64,000 nt of DNA from Bradyrhizobium sp. U87765 SZCCT0048 (GCF_018131225.1 NZ_JAFCMM010000004.1:62001-126000), one strand, 5' to 3'. Positions 47,383-56,882 are shown, numbered from the stretch's first letter. Notes: generated by a model from the letters alone, not told the origin. Numbers and translations are program-made.

Positions 47383-49572
47383 ATGTCGGAACACCCGTCA
47401 TCACAGGGGCGTTGCGCGTACGGACTGATGCCGAACAGGGACAGGGCTCCGCTTCGATTTCTGAAACTGACCGTGGCCGCGAGCTTCCTGGTCCCGCTGC
47501 TGCTGTTCCTGTACGTCGCAATGCTCGAATGGACCAGCGCATCGCGCCAGGCTGACGAGCGTCTCGAGACCAATCTCAACATCCTGCAGGAGCATGCGCT
47601 CAAGGTGTTCGAGACGATCGAGCGTTCGATCGCCGAGGTCGACGAGGTGATCGACGGCTTGTCCGACCAGGAGCTGATCGCCCGCGAGCCACAGCTGCAC
47701 GCCCGCCTCGGCAAGATCGCGGCGACGCTGCCGCAGGTGCAATCGATCTCTGTCGTCGGTGCCGATGGCCGGCTGCGGGTGACGACCGCAGGCCTGCCGG
47801 CGGTGCAGCTCGACTGGTCCCAGCGCGAATACTTCAAGGCGCTCGCCGCCTCCGACGGCGGCACCTATATCAGCCAGGTGCAGACGCTGCCGGGCGGCGA
47901 GCGGCCGTTGTTCTATGTGGCGCGCCGCCGGCGAACCGAAAACGGCGCGTTCGCCGGGGTCATCGTCGTCGCCGTGCCGCCGGACTATTTCGACGAGTTC
48001 TACGGCCGCATCGTCGATGTCAGCGCCCATGGCATGGCGATGCTGTTGCTGCGTGCCGACGGCGCCGTGCTGGTGCGCTATCCGGTGCCGCTCGGCGCGC
48101 CCGGCAAGTTGCCGATGAGCGCGCCGTTCACCGGCCAGATCGCGCAGGCGCCGGAGAAAGGCACCTACAGCGGCGTGTCGTCGTTCGACGGCCAGGAACG
48201 GCGCGTCGCCTACCGGCGGCTGGCGAACTATCCGCTCTATGTGCTCAACAGCGTGTCGGAAGCGGCGGTGCGCGCGGACTGGCTGGCGTTTCTCGGCACG
48301 CACATGATTTTCGGCGTGCCGGCGACGCTGCTGCTGATTGCCATCAGCTGGCTGGCGCTGCGGCGGACGCGGGCGCTGTACGCCGAGATGTACGCGCGCG
48401 AGCGGGTCGAGGGTGCGCTGCGCCAGGCGCAGCGCCTGGAGGTCATCGGCCAGCTCACCGGCGGCATCGCCCATGACTTCAACAACCTGCTGATGGTGGT
48501 GATGGGCAGCGCCGATCGCCTGCGCCGCGATCTCACCGATCCCAGACAGATCAAGACGGTCGACATGATTGCCGCCGCCGCCAAGCGCGGCGAGAACCTG
48601 ATCCGCCATCTGCTGACCTTCGCGCGCCGCCAGGCGATCACGCCGGCGACGGTCGACGTCACGCGGTTCCTCAATCAGATGGAGGATGTGCTGCGCGGCT
48701 CGATCAAGGGCGAGATTGCCTTGAGCGTGCTGCCGCCGCCGCAACCGTGCTTTGCGCGGGTCGATGCCGGTGAGCTCGAACTCGCGTTGCTCAATCTTGC
48801 CGTCAATGCCCGCGACGCCATGCCGAACGGCGGCCGGTTGACGCTGTCGGCTGCGCCGATGGTGCTGTCGGGCGATGCCAAGTTCGATGGCCTCAGCGGC
48901 GAGTTCGTCGCCTTTCGCGTCATCGACAGCGGCGAGGGCATGCCGCCGGATGTGCTGGCGCGGGTGTTCGAGCCGTTCTTCACCACCAAGCCGCCGGGCC
49001 AGGGCACGGGCCTCGGCCTCAGCCAGGTCTATGGTTTCGCCAAACAGTCCGGCGGCGCGATCGCCATCGACACCGCGCCCTCGCTCGGCACCACCATCAC
49101 GCTGGTGATTCCGCGGGTGAGCGAGATCGCTGCTGCAGCGACGCTGCCGAGCGGGGACGACAAGCCCGTCGCCACGCCGCAGCACTCGCTCAAGGCCAAG
49201 GTGCTGCTGGTCGAGGACAGCGAGGAGGTCGCCCAGGTCTCGCGCGAGTATCTCGAGCGCCTCGGCCACAGCGTCGTCGGCGTGACCAATGGCGTCGACG
49301 CGCTGGCGGCACTCAGCAATGTGCGCGGCATCGACATCGTGCTGTCGGATATCGTGATGCCCGGCGAGATGGACGGGCTCGATGTCGCGCGCAGCATGCG
49401 CACGCTGTTTCCCGGCATCCCCGTCATCCTCGTCACCGGCTACAGTGCCAGCGCCAATGCCGCGCGCCGCGAGGGCTTCGAGGTGCTGCGCAAGCCCTAC
49501 AATGTCAGCCGCATCGCCAAGGCGATCGAGGCGCACCTGATCAAGCGCACCAGGGCGACCGCAAGCAACTGA
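47383..49572 (+). CDS. Hybrid sensor histidine kinase with receiver domain
   Basis: 729 residues from ATG 47383 (ATG 47428 is an alternative). TM1 at about 28-49, a periplasmic dCache-like sensor (about 50-297), TM2 at about 300-325, then a HisKA-type domain with His364 in GGIAHDFNNLL. ATPase motifs are GEGMPPDVLARVFEPFFTTK and GTGLGLSQVYG. A C-terminal receiver has the acidic VEDSEE (Asp612) and phospho-acceptor Asp656 (LSDIVMPG). The GIAHDFNNLL type lacks a paired DNA-binding regulator here. The ligand is unknown. Confidence 0.93.
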   Translation: MSEHPSSQGRCAYGLMPNRDRAPLRFLKLTVAASFLVPLLLFLYVAMLEWTSASRQADERLETNLNILQEHALKVFETIERSIAEVDEVIDGLSDQELIAREPQLHARLGKIAATLPQVQSISVVGADGRLRVTTAGLPAVQLDWSQREYFKALAASDGGTYISQVQTLPGGERPLFYVARRRRTENGAFAGVIVVAVPPDYFDEFYGRIVDVSAHGMAMLLLRADGAVLVRYPVPLGAPGKLPMSAPFTGQIAQAPEKGTYSGVSSFDGQERRVAYRRLANYPLYVLNSVSEAAVRADWLAFLGTHMIFGVPATLLLIAISWLALRRTRALYAEMYARERVEGALRQAQRLEVIGQLTGGIAHDFNNLLMVVMGSADRLRRDLTDPRQIKTVDMIAAAAKRGENLIRHLLTFARRQAITPATVDVTRFLNQMEDVLRGSIKGEIALSVLPPPQPCFARVDAGELELALLNLAVNARDAMPNGGRLTLSAAPMVLSGDAKFDGLSGEFVAFRVIDSGEGMPPDVLARVFEPFFTTKPPGQGTGLGLSQVYGFAKQSGGAIAIDTAPSLGTTITLVIPRVSEIAAAATLPSGDDKPVATPQHSLKAKVLLVEDSEEVAQVSREYLERLGHSVVGVTNGVDALAALSNVRGIDIVLSDIVMPGEMDGLDVARSMRTLFPGIPVILVTGYSASANAARREGFEVLRKPYNVSRIAKAIEAHLIKRTRATASN

Positions 49573-49590
49573 GCGATCGGCGGCGTGTCG

Positions 49591-51879
49591 TCAGCGCCGG
49601 CCACCGAACAGGCGGTCCACCAGCCAGCCGCCGTCGAGGCCGGCTGCGGCCTCCGGGCGGCCGGAGGTCTGCGTCACCGGCGGCCGTGCGGCGGCGTTGG
49701 CCTGCGGTGGCGGGTAGCCGGGATAGGCTTGCGGCGCGGCAGGCGGAGGCTGCATCGGCTGGGGTTGCAGCGGCTGCGGCTGCATCTGTTGCGGCTGGGC
49801 CGGCGTCTGCGCGCTGCCGCCGAACAGGCTGCCGAGCCCGGAGAACAGGCTGCGCTCGGAGTTCGGCAGCGTCGCCACCGGCACGTTCTGATGCGCCGTG
49901 CGCATGAACCGCGTCCACACTTCCACCGGCAGGCCGCCGCCGGTGGCCTTCCTGGTCGGCGAGTTGTCGTCGTTGCCGAGCCACACGCCGGTGACGAGAT
50001 TGGCGGTGAAGCCGATAAACCAGGCGTCGCGGAAATCCTGGCTGGTGCCGGTCTTGCCGGCGGCCTGCCACCCCGGCAGTTCGGCCTTGCGCGCCGTGCC
50101 GGTCAGCAACGTCTCCTGCATCATCGAATCCATCATCGCGACATAGCGCGGCTCGATCACCTGGTTCGGCGGATCGGCGGGGCGGGCATACAGCACCTTG
50201 TTGCCCTCGGTGGTCCGGATGCGGCTGATGACATGCGGCGATACGCCATGGCCGCCATTGGCGAACGGGGCGTAGGCGCCGACCAGCTCCAGCACCGAGA
50301 CCTCCGAGGTGCCAAGTGCGATCGAGGGATTGGCGTCGAGTTTCGAGGCGATGCCAAGACGATGCGCGGTGCGCACCACGTTCTTCGGCCCGACCTCGAG
50401 GCCGACGCGCACGGCCACGGTGTTGAGCGACATCGCCAGCGCCTGGGTCAGGGTGACCGAGCCGAAGTATTCGTGGGTGTAGTTCTCCGGCTTCCAGCCC
50501 TTGATGTCGAGCGGGCCGTCCTGGCGGATGGTGTCCGGCGTCAGGCCCTGCTCCATCGCGGTGAGGTAGACGAACGGCTTGAACGCCGAGCCCGGCTGGC
50601 GCCTGGCGGTGACGGCGCGGTTGAACTGGCTGTCGGCGTAGTTGCGGCCGCCGACCATGGCGCGGACCTCGCCGTTCGGCGTCATCGCCACCAGCGCGCC
50701 CTGCGAGACGTTGAATTTGACGCTCTTGGCGGCGAGTTCGTCGATGATCGCCGCTTCCGCGACGCTCTGCAGCTTGGGATCGATGGTGGTGTCGACGGTG
50801 ATGTTCTGGTCGATCTGGCCGATCAGGTCGTCGAGCACGTCGGCGACCCAGTCGGCGACATAGTTGACGGTGCCGGCGCCGGCCGGCTTCACCGCATAGG
50901 ACGGATGGCCGAGATTGGCCTTGGCCTGGGCATCGGTGATGAAGCCGGCGTCGGCCATCGCGGTGAGCACGGTCTGGGCGCGGCGTTCGGCGCCCTCGGG
51001 ATTGCGGTTGGGCGCGAGGCGCGACGGCGACTTGACGAGGCCCGCCAGCATCGCGGCTTCGGCGATGGTGACGTTGCGCGCCGACTTGCCGAAATAGCGT
51101 TGAGCCGCCGCCTCGACGCCATAGGCGCCGGAGCCGAAATAGACGCGGTTGAGATAGAGCTCGAGAATCTCGTTCTTGGAGTGCTTGCGCTCCAGCCAGA
51201 TCGCCAGCTCCGCCTCCTGCAGCTTGCGCTGCATGGTGCGCTCCTGGGTCAGGAACAGGTTCTTGGCGAGCTGCTGCGTCAGCGTCGAGCCGCCCTGCGA
51301 TACGCCGCGATGCAGGACGTTGGCGACCGCGGCGCGCACGATGCCCATCGGGTCGATGCCGAAATGCGAATAGAAGCGCCGGTCCTCGATGGCGATGAAC
51401 GCCTTCGGCAGATAGGGCGGCAGGTCTTTCAGCGCGACATTGGCGCCGGCCATCTCGCCGCGGGTGGCGAGCAGGGTGCCTTCGCTGCCGACGATCTGGA
51501 TGGTCGGCGGACGCTTGGGGATTTCCAGCGACTGGATCGGCGGCAGATGCGCGCCGATATAGATGACGAGGCCGACGACGGCGATCACGCCCCACAGGCC
51601 GAGCACCGCGCCCCAGTAGATCAGGCGGCCGATGCCGAACGAGCCGCGCTCGCGTTTTGCCTTGCCGCGCGTCTTGCTCCGGGCGGCCCGGCGCGGCGGC
51701 GGAGCCTCGTCCGGCTCGTCGTCGGGTGGAGCAGGGGCGGCCTTGCGGCGCTTGGGGGCGGGTTTGGGATCGGCGACGCGGACGCGATCGTCCTCGCCGA
51801 GGCGCAGATCGACCAGCGACGAGCTCGGCCCGAACCGGGGCTCGCGGCGTCCCTCGCCGTTTCGCCGTGATGATCCCAT
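49591..51879 (-). CDS. Class A penicillin-binding protein (PBP1A family)
   Basis: 762 residues, bifunctional peptidoglycan synthase. Basic cytoplasmic N-terminus, TM helix at about 85-109, GT51 domain with Glu165 in EDRRFYSHFG, then a transpeptidase domain with Ser431-x-x-Lys434 (GSAFKPF), SLN (484-486) and KTGTS (609-613). The C-terminal 80 residues are Pro/Gln-rich (MQPQPLQPQPMQPPP) and probably periplasmic and flexible. All catalytic residues are intact. It ends 18 bp from the converging kinase gene. Confidence 0.95.
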   Translation of the reverse strand: MGSSRRNGEGRREPRFGPSSSLVDLRLGEDDRVRVADPKPAPKRRKAAPAPPDDEPDEAPPPRRAARSKTRGKAKRERGSFGIGRLIYWGAVLGLWGVIAVVGLVIYIGAHLPPIQSLEIPKRPPTIQIVGSEGTLLATRGEMAGANVALKDLPPYLPKAFIAIEDRRFYSHFGIDPMGIVRAAVANVLHRGVSQGGSTLTQQLAKNLFLTQERTMQRKLQEAELAIWLERKHSKNEILELYLNRVYFGSGAYGVEAAAQRYFGKSARNVTIAEAAMLAGLVKSPSRLAPNRNPEGAERRAQTVLTAMADAGFITDAQAKANLGHPSYAVKPAGAGTVNYVADWVADVLDDLIGQIDQNITVDTTIDPKLQSVAEAAIIDELAAKSVKFNVSQGALVAMTPNGEVRAMVGGRNYADSQFNRAVTARRQPGSAFKPFVYLTAMEQGLTPDTIRQDGPLDIKGWKPENYTHEYFGSVTLTQALAMSLNTVAVRVGLEVGPKNVVRTAHRLGIASKLDANPSIALGTSEVSVLELVGAYAPFANGGHGVSPHVISRIRTTEGNKVLYARPADPPNQVIEPRYVAMMDSMMQETLLTGTARKAELPGWQAAGKTGTSQDFRDAWFIGFTANLVTGVWLGNDDNSPTRKATGGGLPVEVWTRFMRTAHQNVPVATLPNSERSLFSGLGSLFGGSAQTPAQPQQMQPQPLQPQPMQPPPAAPQAYPGYPPPQANAAARPPVTQTSGRPEAAAGLDGGWLVDRLFGGRR

Positions 51880-51931
51880 CCCGCAACTCTACCCACGCAC
51901 GTCTGTCCGCTCGCACGCTATCGGCGGCGGT

Positions 51932-51946
51932 TTAAGGGGGCGTTAC
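51932..51946. promoter_or_regulatory. Possible CtrA-type site upstream of PBP1A
   Basis: TTAA-N7-TTAC, one mismatch from the CtrA consensus TTAA-N7-TTAA, 53 bp before the PBP1A ATG. A further TTAACG lies at about 51953. CtrA controls envelope and division genes in alphaproteobacteria, but a one-mismatch site can occur by chance. Confidence 0.4.
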
Positions 51947-52026
51947 GCAAAGGTTAACGGGGCATTAGGGAGCGCGCCGGTTCCCCGGCGCAGCCTGTTT
52001 CGGGACGAGCGGGACGCGAAGGTCCG

Positions 52027-52389
52027 TCAGGACAGCCACACCGCGACGAGCGCGATCAGCGCCGGCAGCGCCTGCACGACAATGATCTTTGGCTTCACCG
52101 AATAGCCGCCATAGAGGCCGGCCACGATCACGCACATCAGAAAGAATACCTTGATCTGGAAGCCGATCGCCGCGACCGGGTGCACGAGGCCCCAGATCAG
52201 GCCGGCGGCGAGGAAGCCGTTGTAAAGGCCCTGGTTGGCGGCCAGCACCGCCGTCTCCTGCGCCTTCTGCAGAGTATTGCCGAACGTCTTGAGGCCGAGC
52301 GGCCTGGTCCAGAGAAACATCTCCAGCACCAGAAAATAGGCATGCAGCAGCGCGACGAGCGCGACAAGGACGTTGGCGACGATGGACAT
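52027..52389 (-). CDS. DUF1304 membrane protein
   Basis: 120 residues from ATG 52389 with four hydrophobic helices. The DUF1304 layout is recognisable (HAYFLVLEMFLW, LAANQGLYNGFLAAGL). The function of this small family is not known. The upstream in-frame extension would run across the Fis-type gene and is not credible. Confidence 0.9.
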   Translation of the reverse strand: MSIVANVLVALVALLHAYFLVLEMFLWTRPLGLKTFGNTLQKAQETAVLAANQGLYNGFLAAGLIWGLVHPVAAIGFQIKVFFLMCVIVAGLYGGYSVKPKIIVVQALPALIALVAVWLS

Positions 52390-52511
52390 TGGATGTTGCT
52401 CCCCCACAGGCGTCGCCAGCATACGCGGTTCCACGCGCGGAGCCATCACGCTTGTTGGGGATGATCGCGCCGCCTGCGGCATCTTTTCGCAGCGAAGGGG
52501 CGCGCCGCGCC

Positions 52512-52745
52512 TCAGGCCGGTGGCGGCACGTCGGCGCCGTCGGCCGAATATGCGCTGATCTTGTTGCGCAGCGTGCGGACCGACAGGCCCAGCAGGCGCG
52601 CCGAGGCGGTGCGGTTGCCGCGGGTGGTCGCCAGCGTTTCCAGCACGAGATCGCGCTCGATGTCGCGGATCGGCGAACCGACGAGCCAGCGCGCGAGACG
52701 CCGGCGCGACGCGTTCGAGATGGGCGGGGGTGGACGCATCAGCAC
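52512..52745 (-). CDS. Small Fis-type HTH regulator
   Basis: A 77-residue protein consisting of little more than a Fis/NtrC-type DNA-binding C-terminus: LVLETLATTRGNRTASARLL, then GLSVRTLRNKISAYSADG. No receiver or AAA+ domain is attached. Similar stand-alone Fis-type proteins occur in Bradyrhizobium and relatives. A perfect TTAA-N7-TTAA box lies 53 bp upstream of the start, suggesting cell-cycle-linked expression. Confidence 0.85.
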   Translation of the reverse strand: MLMRPPPPISNASRRRLARWLVGSPIRDIERDLVLETLATTRGNRTASARLLGLSVRTLRNKISAYSADGADVPPPA

Positions 52746-52798
52746 TCACTCCTCGTACAAAGGGTGCCCCACAGCGTCCCCACGGGACAGGAAGTTGG

Positions 52799-52813
52799 TT
52801 AACGAGACGTTAA
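52799..52813. promoter_or_regulatory. Perfect CtrA-type box (TTAA-N7-TTAA)
   Basis: TTAACGAGACGTTAA, the exact CtrA consensus, 54-68 bp upstream of the Fis-type gene start and just 3' of the exported-protein gene stop. TTAA tetramers are rare in such GC-rich DNA, so a perfect pair at this spacing in front of a regulator is unlikely to be chance. Confidence 0.7.
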
Positions 52814-52819
52814 CGAGCG

Positions 52820-53227
52820 TCAGTCGAAACCCTGGACCGGCGGCATCGATGTCGCCGCAGGCGCAGATGCCGGCGCCGGGGTGGCGGCTGCCGCCGGGGC
52901 AACGGCGCGCGGCGCGGGCGCCGGATTCTGCGCGACGCGCTTTACGCCGACCGGCGATCCCTGGGCGACCTGGCGTGGCACTGCGCGGCCCGACGAAGCG
53001 GCCGATCGTTTTGTCCTGCGCGTCGTGTCGTGGCGCATGCCCCACGAGCGCGAGATCGACGGACCGGCGGTGTAGCCGACGACCGCGCCGGCGACGGCAC
53101 CGATCGGGCCAAGCACCACGGCGCCGGACAGTGCGCCGAGCGCCGCGTCCCCCGCGCGTTCCTGAGCGAGCGCGCTCGATGCGGCGAAGGGCAGCATGAG
53201 TGCTGCGGCGAGAATGGATGCCTTCAT
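52820..53227 (-). CDS. Small exported protein with glycine-zipper-like segment
   Basis: 135 residues from ATG 53227. The signal peptide (MKASILAAALMLPFAASSALA) is cleaved near residue 21. Then comes a Gly/Ala-rich segment (LGALSGAVVLGPIGAVAGAVVG) that can insert as a glycine-zipper-like helix, a basic middle, and an Ala/Pro-rich tail ending PPVQGFD. No enzymatic motif. Confidence 0.75.
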   Translation of the reverse strand: MKASILAAALMLPFAASSALAQERAGDAALGALSGAVVLGPIGAVAGAVVGYTAGPSISRSWGMRHDTTRRTKRSAASSGRAVPRQVAQGSPVGVKRVAQNPAPAPRAVAPAAAATPAPASAPAATSMPPVQGFD

Positions 53228-53422
53228 GATGTCGTCCCCGGCAGAGCGTGTCGGCCAGCGAACGAGCACCGCGAATGCGGCGACAGGAAGGAGCGGCGTG
53301 TTCCATCTCCGCTGGAACCGTTGCAGCGACATGACCGTCATGACGGCGCAATGACACGACTCGCATCGCTGAATGGCGTGCGGACGGGTGATGGCCTCGA
53401 TGGTTCGTCGATGATCGCGCGC

Positions 53423-54490
53423 TCAGGCCTGGAGCCGCTCCGCCGAGGCCATCTCGGCGGCGAAGCGGTCGAGCGCCGTCGCCAGCGCGCGGGGAATGCG
53501 CAGCGCATCGGTGCCGTTGCGCGCGGCCCAGCTGCGCTCGCCCGGTGTGCGCAGCGGATCGTCGTTCGTCCTCGCCGTGCGGATGCGCGACAGCGCCGCC
53601 GCGGCGTCGCCGCGGAAATCGCCGGGGTCGCGAAAGTGCGCGATGTCGATGGCGATGAACAGCAGCGAGCACACGAAGGGCTTTGCGAGATCGCCATAGA
53701 GCGGGGGCACCGCGTCGCCACCAGGGCCTTCCGCCAGCAGACTGCACATCAGGTCGATGGCGAGGGCGAGACCAAAGCCCTTGGCGCCACCCGCCGGCAG
53801 CAGCATGCCGGCGATTGCGGCGGTCGGATCGGTCGTCGGTTGGCCATCCGCATCGACGGCCCAGCCGGCGGGAAGCGGTTCGCCTCTTCTCTCGTAGGCG
53901 CGAATCTTGCCCAGCGCCGCTTCGCTCAGCGCCATGTCGAGCAGGAAATCGGGACCATTCGTTGCCGCAGGCAGGCCGACGGCGAGCGGGTTGTTGCCGA
54001 CCAGCTTGGTCAGCCCGCCGGGCGCGGGCATCATCGGCTTGGTGTTGCACATCGCAAGGCCGATGCAATCGTGCGCGCTGGCCTGCCGGGCGTAACGCCC
54101 GGCGGCGCCGAAGTGGAAGCTGTTGCGCACCGCGACCACGCCGACGCCGAACGTGTTGCTGCGCTCGATCGCGATTGCCATGGCGCGCCGGCCGGCGAGA
54201 TGGCCGAACATGCCGCGCGCGTCGAGCACGGCGGTGGCGGCGCGGCTGTCGATGACATCCGGTTCCTCCAGCGTCGACACGCTGCCGAGCTGGAGGCGGC
54301 GCAGATACATTTCGGCCTGGGACAGGCCGTGAGACGGCAGGCCCGAGCGGTCGGCGTCGATCAGCGCCTCGGCCATCTCCCGTGCCGCTGCGGGCGACAG
54401 GCCGCCGCGTGCGAACAGGTCGGTCAGGAAGCGCTCGGCATGGGCCGCATCGATCGCCAGCGTATCGCTGGTTGGCGCCGTCGCATTCAC
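53423..54490 (-). CDS. Ldh-family (malate/L-lactate-type) oxidoreductase
   Basis: 355 residues of the malate/ureidoglycolate/L-sulfolactate dehydrogenase family, NAD(P)-dependent and unlike classical LDH/MDH. Landmarks are SHGLSQAEMYLRRL, SFHFGAAGRY with the catalytic His, and GGAKGFGLALAIDLM. GTG 54490 overlaps the transporter stop (GTGA). It is the last gene of the five-gene operon and would interconvert a 2-hydroxy acid and its 2-oxo acid. Confidence 0.9.
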   Translation of the reverse strand: MNATAPTSDTLAIDAAHAERFLTDLFARGGLSPAAAREMAEALIDADRSGLPSHGLSQAEMYLRRLQLGSVSTLEEPDVIDSRAATAVLDARGMFGHLAGRRAMAIAIERSNTFGVGVVAVRNSFHFGAAGRYARQASAHDCIGLAMCNTKPMMPAPGGLTKLVGNNPLAVGLPAATNGPDFLLDMALSEAALGKIRAYERRGEPLPAGWAVDADGQPTTDPTAAIAGMLLPAGGAKGFGLALAIDLMCSLLAEGPGGDAVPPLYGDLAKPFVCSLLFIAIDIAHFRDPGDFRGDAAAALSRIRTARTNDDPLRTPGERSWAARNGTDALRIPRALATALDRFAAEMASAERLQA

Positions 54491-55839
54491 GACAGAACCT
54501 GCGAGCGCTTGACCTGTGAATGCCTGGTGTCCGGCGCGGCGGTGAGAGTGAAGTCCGCCGGGCTGGCGACGCGCCAGATCGCGAGCATCAGCGCCGCGCT
54601 CAGCGCCAGCACCGCGAGGCTCGCCGCCGGCACGGCCATGGCGGCTAGCGCGCTGCCCGACCAGTATGCCACCCACGGCATCAGATTCTGGGCGGCAAAG
54701 CCGCCGAGGCTGCCGATGGTGCTGATGGCGGCGATGGCGGCGGCGGCGTGCGCGCCCCTGAAGATCTGCGACGGCAGGTACCAGAAGCAGGGGAACAGCA
54801 GGGATATGCAGGGCGTGCCGACCGCGAGCGCGACATAGCGCATCCAGTTCTGCTCCAGCAGTGTCGAGGTGAAGAACGCCGCCATGCCGCACAGCGCGAT
54901 CAACCCCATGCCGATCAGCACCGTGCGGTGCTCGCGCAGGTGGCGCGGCAGCCACATCAGCACGGCAGCGGCGACGGCCCACGGCAGCGCAGTGAGCAGC
55001 CCGTTCTGGGTGCCGGTGGCGCCAAAGCCCTTCACCACGGTCGGCAGCCAGTAGATGATGCCGTAGAGCGCGAGCGTGATCATGGTGTAGACGAACGCGA
55101 ACCACCACACGCGTGGATCGATCAGGACGCGCAGCGGATGGCTGTGCATGGGTTCGGCGGCATCGTCGCGGCCGAGTTCCTGGGTGAGCCAGGACTTTTC
55201 GTCGGTGGAGAGAAAGTTCGCGGTCTGCGGGCCGTCCGGCAGATACTTCAGGATCAGCACGAAGAGAATGACAGCCGGCGCGCCGGTGACGACGAACACC
55301 CATTGCCATCCGGCGAGCCCGAGAAAGCCGTCGAGATCGAGCAGCGTGCCGCCGAACAGCGATCCGAACATGTTGCCGAGTGGACTGCCGATGGTCAGCA
55401 GCGCCACCGCCTGCACGCGGTAGCGCCTGGGAAACCACAGGGTCAGGTAGAAGATGATGCCGGGATAGGCGCCGGCCTCGGCGACGCCGACCAGAAAGCG
55501 CACCGCCGCGAACAGCGAGCCGCTGAAGGTGAAGCCGAGCGCGACGGTCAGCACGCCCCAGGTGATCAGGATGCGGGCGAACCACAGCCGCGCGCCGAAC
55601 TTGTGGGCAGCCAGCGCGCTCGGCACCTCGAACAGCGAATAGCCAATGAAGAACAGCGACGAGGCAAGTCCGTAGGTGGTCTCGGAAATCCCGAGGCTGT
55701 GGACCATCTGCAGCTTTGCGTAGCCGACATTCGAGCGGTCGATCACCGCCAGCAGCATCATGCCGACCAGCAGCGGCATGATCCGCCACATCACCCGGCG
55801 CACCAGGGCGTCGCCGTCGCCACGCTCGACGAAGCTCAT
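54487..55839 (-). CDS. MFS transporter, anion:cation symporter family
   Basis: 450 residues with 12 membrane helices. The N-terminal segment LLAVIDRSNVGYAKLQM and FEVPSALAAHKFGARLWFAR are typical of ACS-family carriers, which take up organic anions such as sugar acids, tartrate, phthalate or pantothenate. A strong RBS (GGGAGGA) precedes ATG 55839. Probable importer of the compound degraded by this operon. Confidence 0.92.
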   Translation of the reverse strand: MSFVERGDGDALVRRVMWRIMPLLVGMMLLAVIDRSNVGYAKLQMVHSLGISETTYGLASSLFFIGYSLFEVPSALAAHKFGARLWFARILITWGVLTVALGFTFSGSLFAAVRFLVGVAEAGAYPGIIFYLTLWFPRRYRVQAVALLTIGSPLGNMFGSLFGGTLLDLDGFLGLAGWQWVFVVTGAPAVILFVLILKYLPDGPQTANFLSTDEKSWLTQELGRDDAAEPMHSHPLRVLIDPRVWWFAFVYTMITLALYGIIYWLPTVVKGFGATGTQNGLLTALPWAVAAAVLMWLPRHLREHRTVLIGMGLIALCGMAAFFTSTLLEQNWMRYVALAVGTPCISLLFPCFWYLPSQIFRGAHAAAAIAAISTIGSLGGFAAQNLMPWVAYWSGSALAAMAVPAASLAVLALSAALMLAIWRVASPADFTLTAAPDTRHSQVKRSQVLS

Positions 55840-55896
55840 CGGATCGTCCTCCCGTTGGGCCGAGATCGTTCGATCGATCTTCGGCGGATGATTGCG

Positions 55897-56871
55897 TCAG
55901 GCGGCGGTTCGGGCGGCCGGCCGGCTGGCCGGCAGGTCGAGGAAGGCGGCGGCATTGTCGCCGATCAGCTTCTTGATGGCGGCGCGGGGCATCTGCAGGT
56001 CGAGCAACATCTGGGTGATGCTGCGGAAACCGTCGACCGGGCGCTGCGAGCCGGTGAGGCCGAGGTCCGACGACAGGATGGTCTTGTCGACGCCGGCGAC
56101 CTCGATCAGATGCGCCAGGTCGTCGGCGCTGTACTTCTTCGACTTGCCGTCGATGAACATGCAGATCGAGTGCTCCATCACCACGCCGCGGCGGACCAAC
56201 TGGCGGATGTCGGTGTCGGTGCAGCCGACGATGTAGGTGGGGTGATTGACCATCATCTTCCGGACGCCGCGCTTCACTGCCTCGTCGAACACGAGATGCA
56301 GTTCGCTGGCATGCAGGTGGCCGCCAGAGAGGATGATGTCGGCCTCGGCGATCAGGTCGATCACCTTCCTGGTGTCGTCGGTCAGGCGCCCGTTGGCGTC
56401 GAGCGCCGACAGCGGCATCGGGTCGAGCATCTTCTGCGACGTCTTGGGGAAGGTCTTGGCCTGGCCGCTCTTCTGCACGGCGATGTGGTTGGCCGCCGAC
56501 AAGGTCGGCATCCAGACGATCTTGCCGCCGAGCTTGATGGCGTGATCCACCGCATGGGGATTGATGCCGCCGACGGCGTTGTTGAGCGCGACGCCGGAGA
56601 ACAGCCGCACATGGGTCTCGGGAAACAGCTTCTCCAGCAGGATGGCGTGCGCCATGCCGGGATAGAAGTGATCCTTGTAGAGCACCGCGCGGAAGCCGGC
56701 GGCGGCGGCGTCGACCAGCTCCTCGTGATGATCGAGAATTCGCGGCATCGCCGCGGGCCCGCTGTGGCAATGCAGGTCGACCGCGCCGACAAGAAGCTCG
56801 GCAACCTCGGCGGGGCGCGACAGCGGCGGCAGCGGCACGGTGTCGGGATAGGTCGTCTGGGTCTCGGCCAT
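55897..56871 (-). CDS. Amidohydrolase-like protein (DUF6282-type)
   Basis: 324 residues with metal-hydrolase signatures: DLHCHSGP with the H-x-H pair near the start, GGHLHASEL, VNHPTY and ILSSDLG with a late Asp. This is the ligand set of the TIM-barrel amidohydrolase group. It resembles proteins named DUF6282. The reaction is unknown; ring opening or ester/amide cleavage is possible. It begins 11 bp after the cupin gene and ends 57 bp before the transporter gene. Confidence 0.82.
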   Translation of the reverse strand: MAETQTTYPDTVPLPPLSRPAEVAELLVGAVDLHCHSGPAAMPRILDHHEELVDAAAAGFRAVLYKDHFYPGMAHAILLEKLFPETHVRLFSGVALNNAVGGINPHAVDHAIKLGGKIVWMPTLSAANHIAVQKSGQAKTFPKTSQKMLDPMPLSALDANGRLTDDTRKVIDLIAEADIILSGGHLHASELHLVFDEAVKRGVRKMMVNHPTYIVGCTDTDIRQLVRRGVVMEHSICMFIDGKSKKYSADDLAHLIEVAGVDKTILSSDLGLTGSQRPVDGFRSITQMLLDLQMPRAAIKKLIGDNAAAFLDLPASRPAARTAA

Positions 56872-56882
56872 GGCGGTGCCTT

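Noticed and set aside
53423..56770. A single 1115-codon minus-strand frame suggesting a giant fusion protein
   Set aside because: Only the last 355 codons have family similarity (Ldh). The rest runs out of frame through the MFS and amidohydrolase genes, which are intact in other frames.
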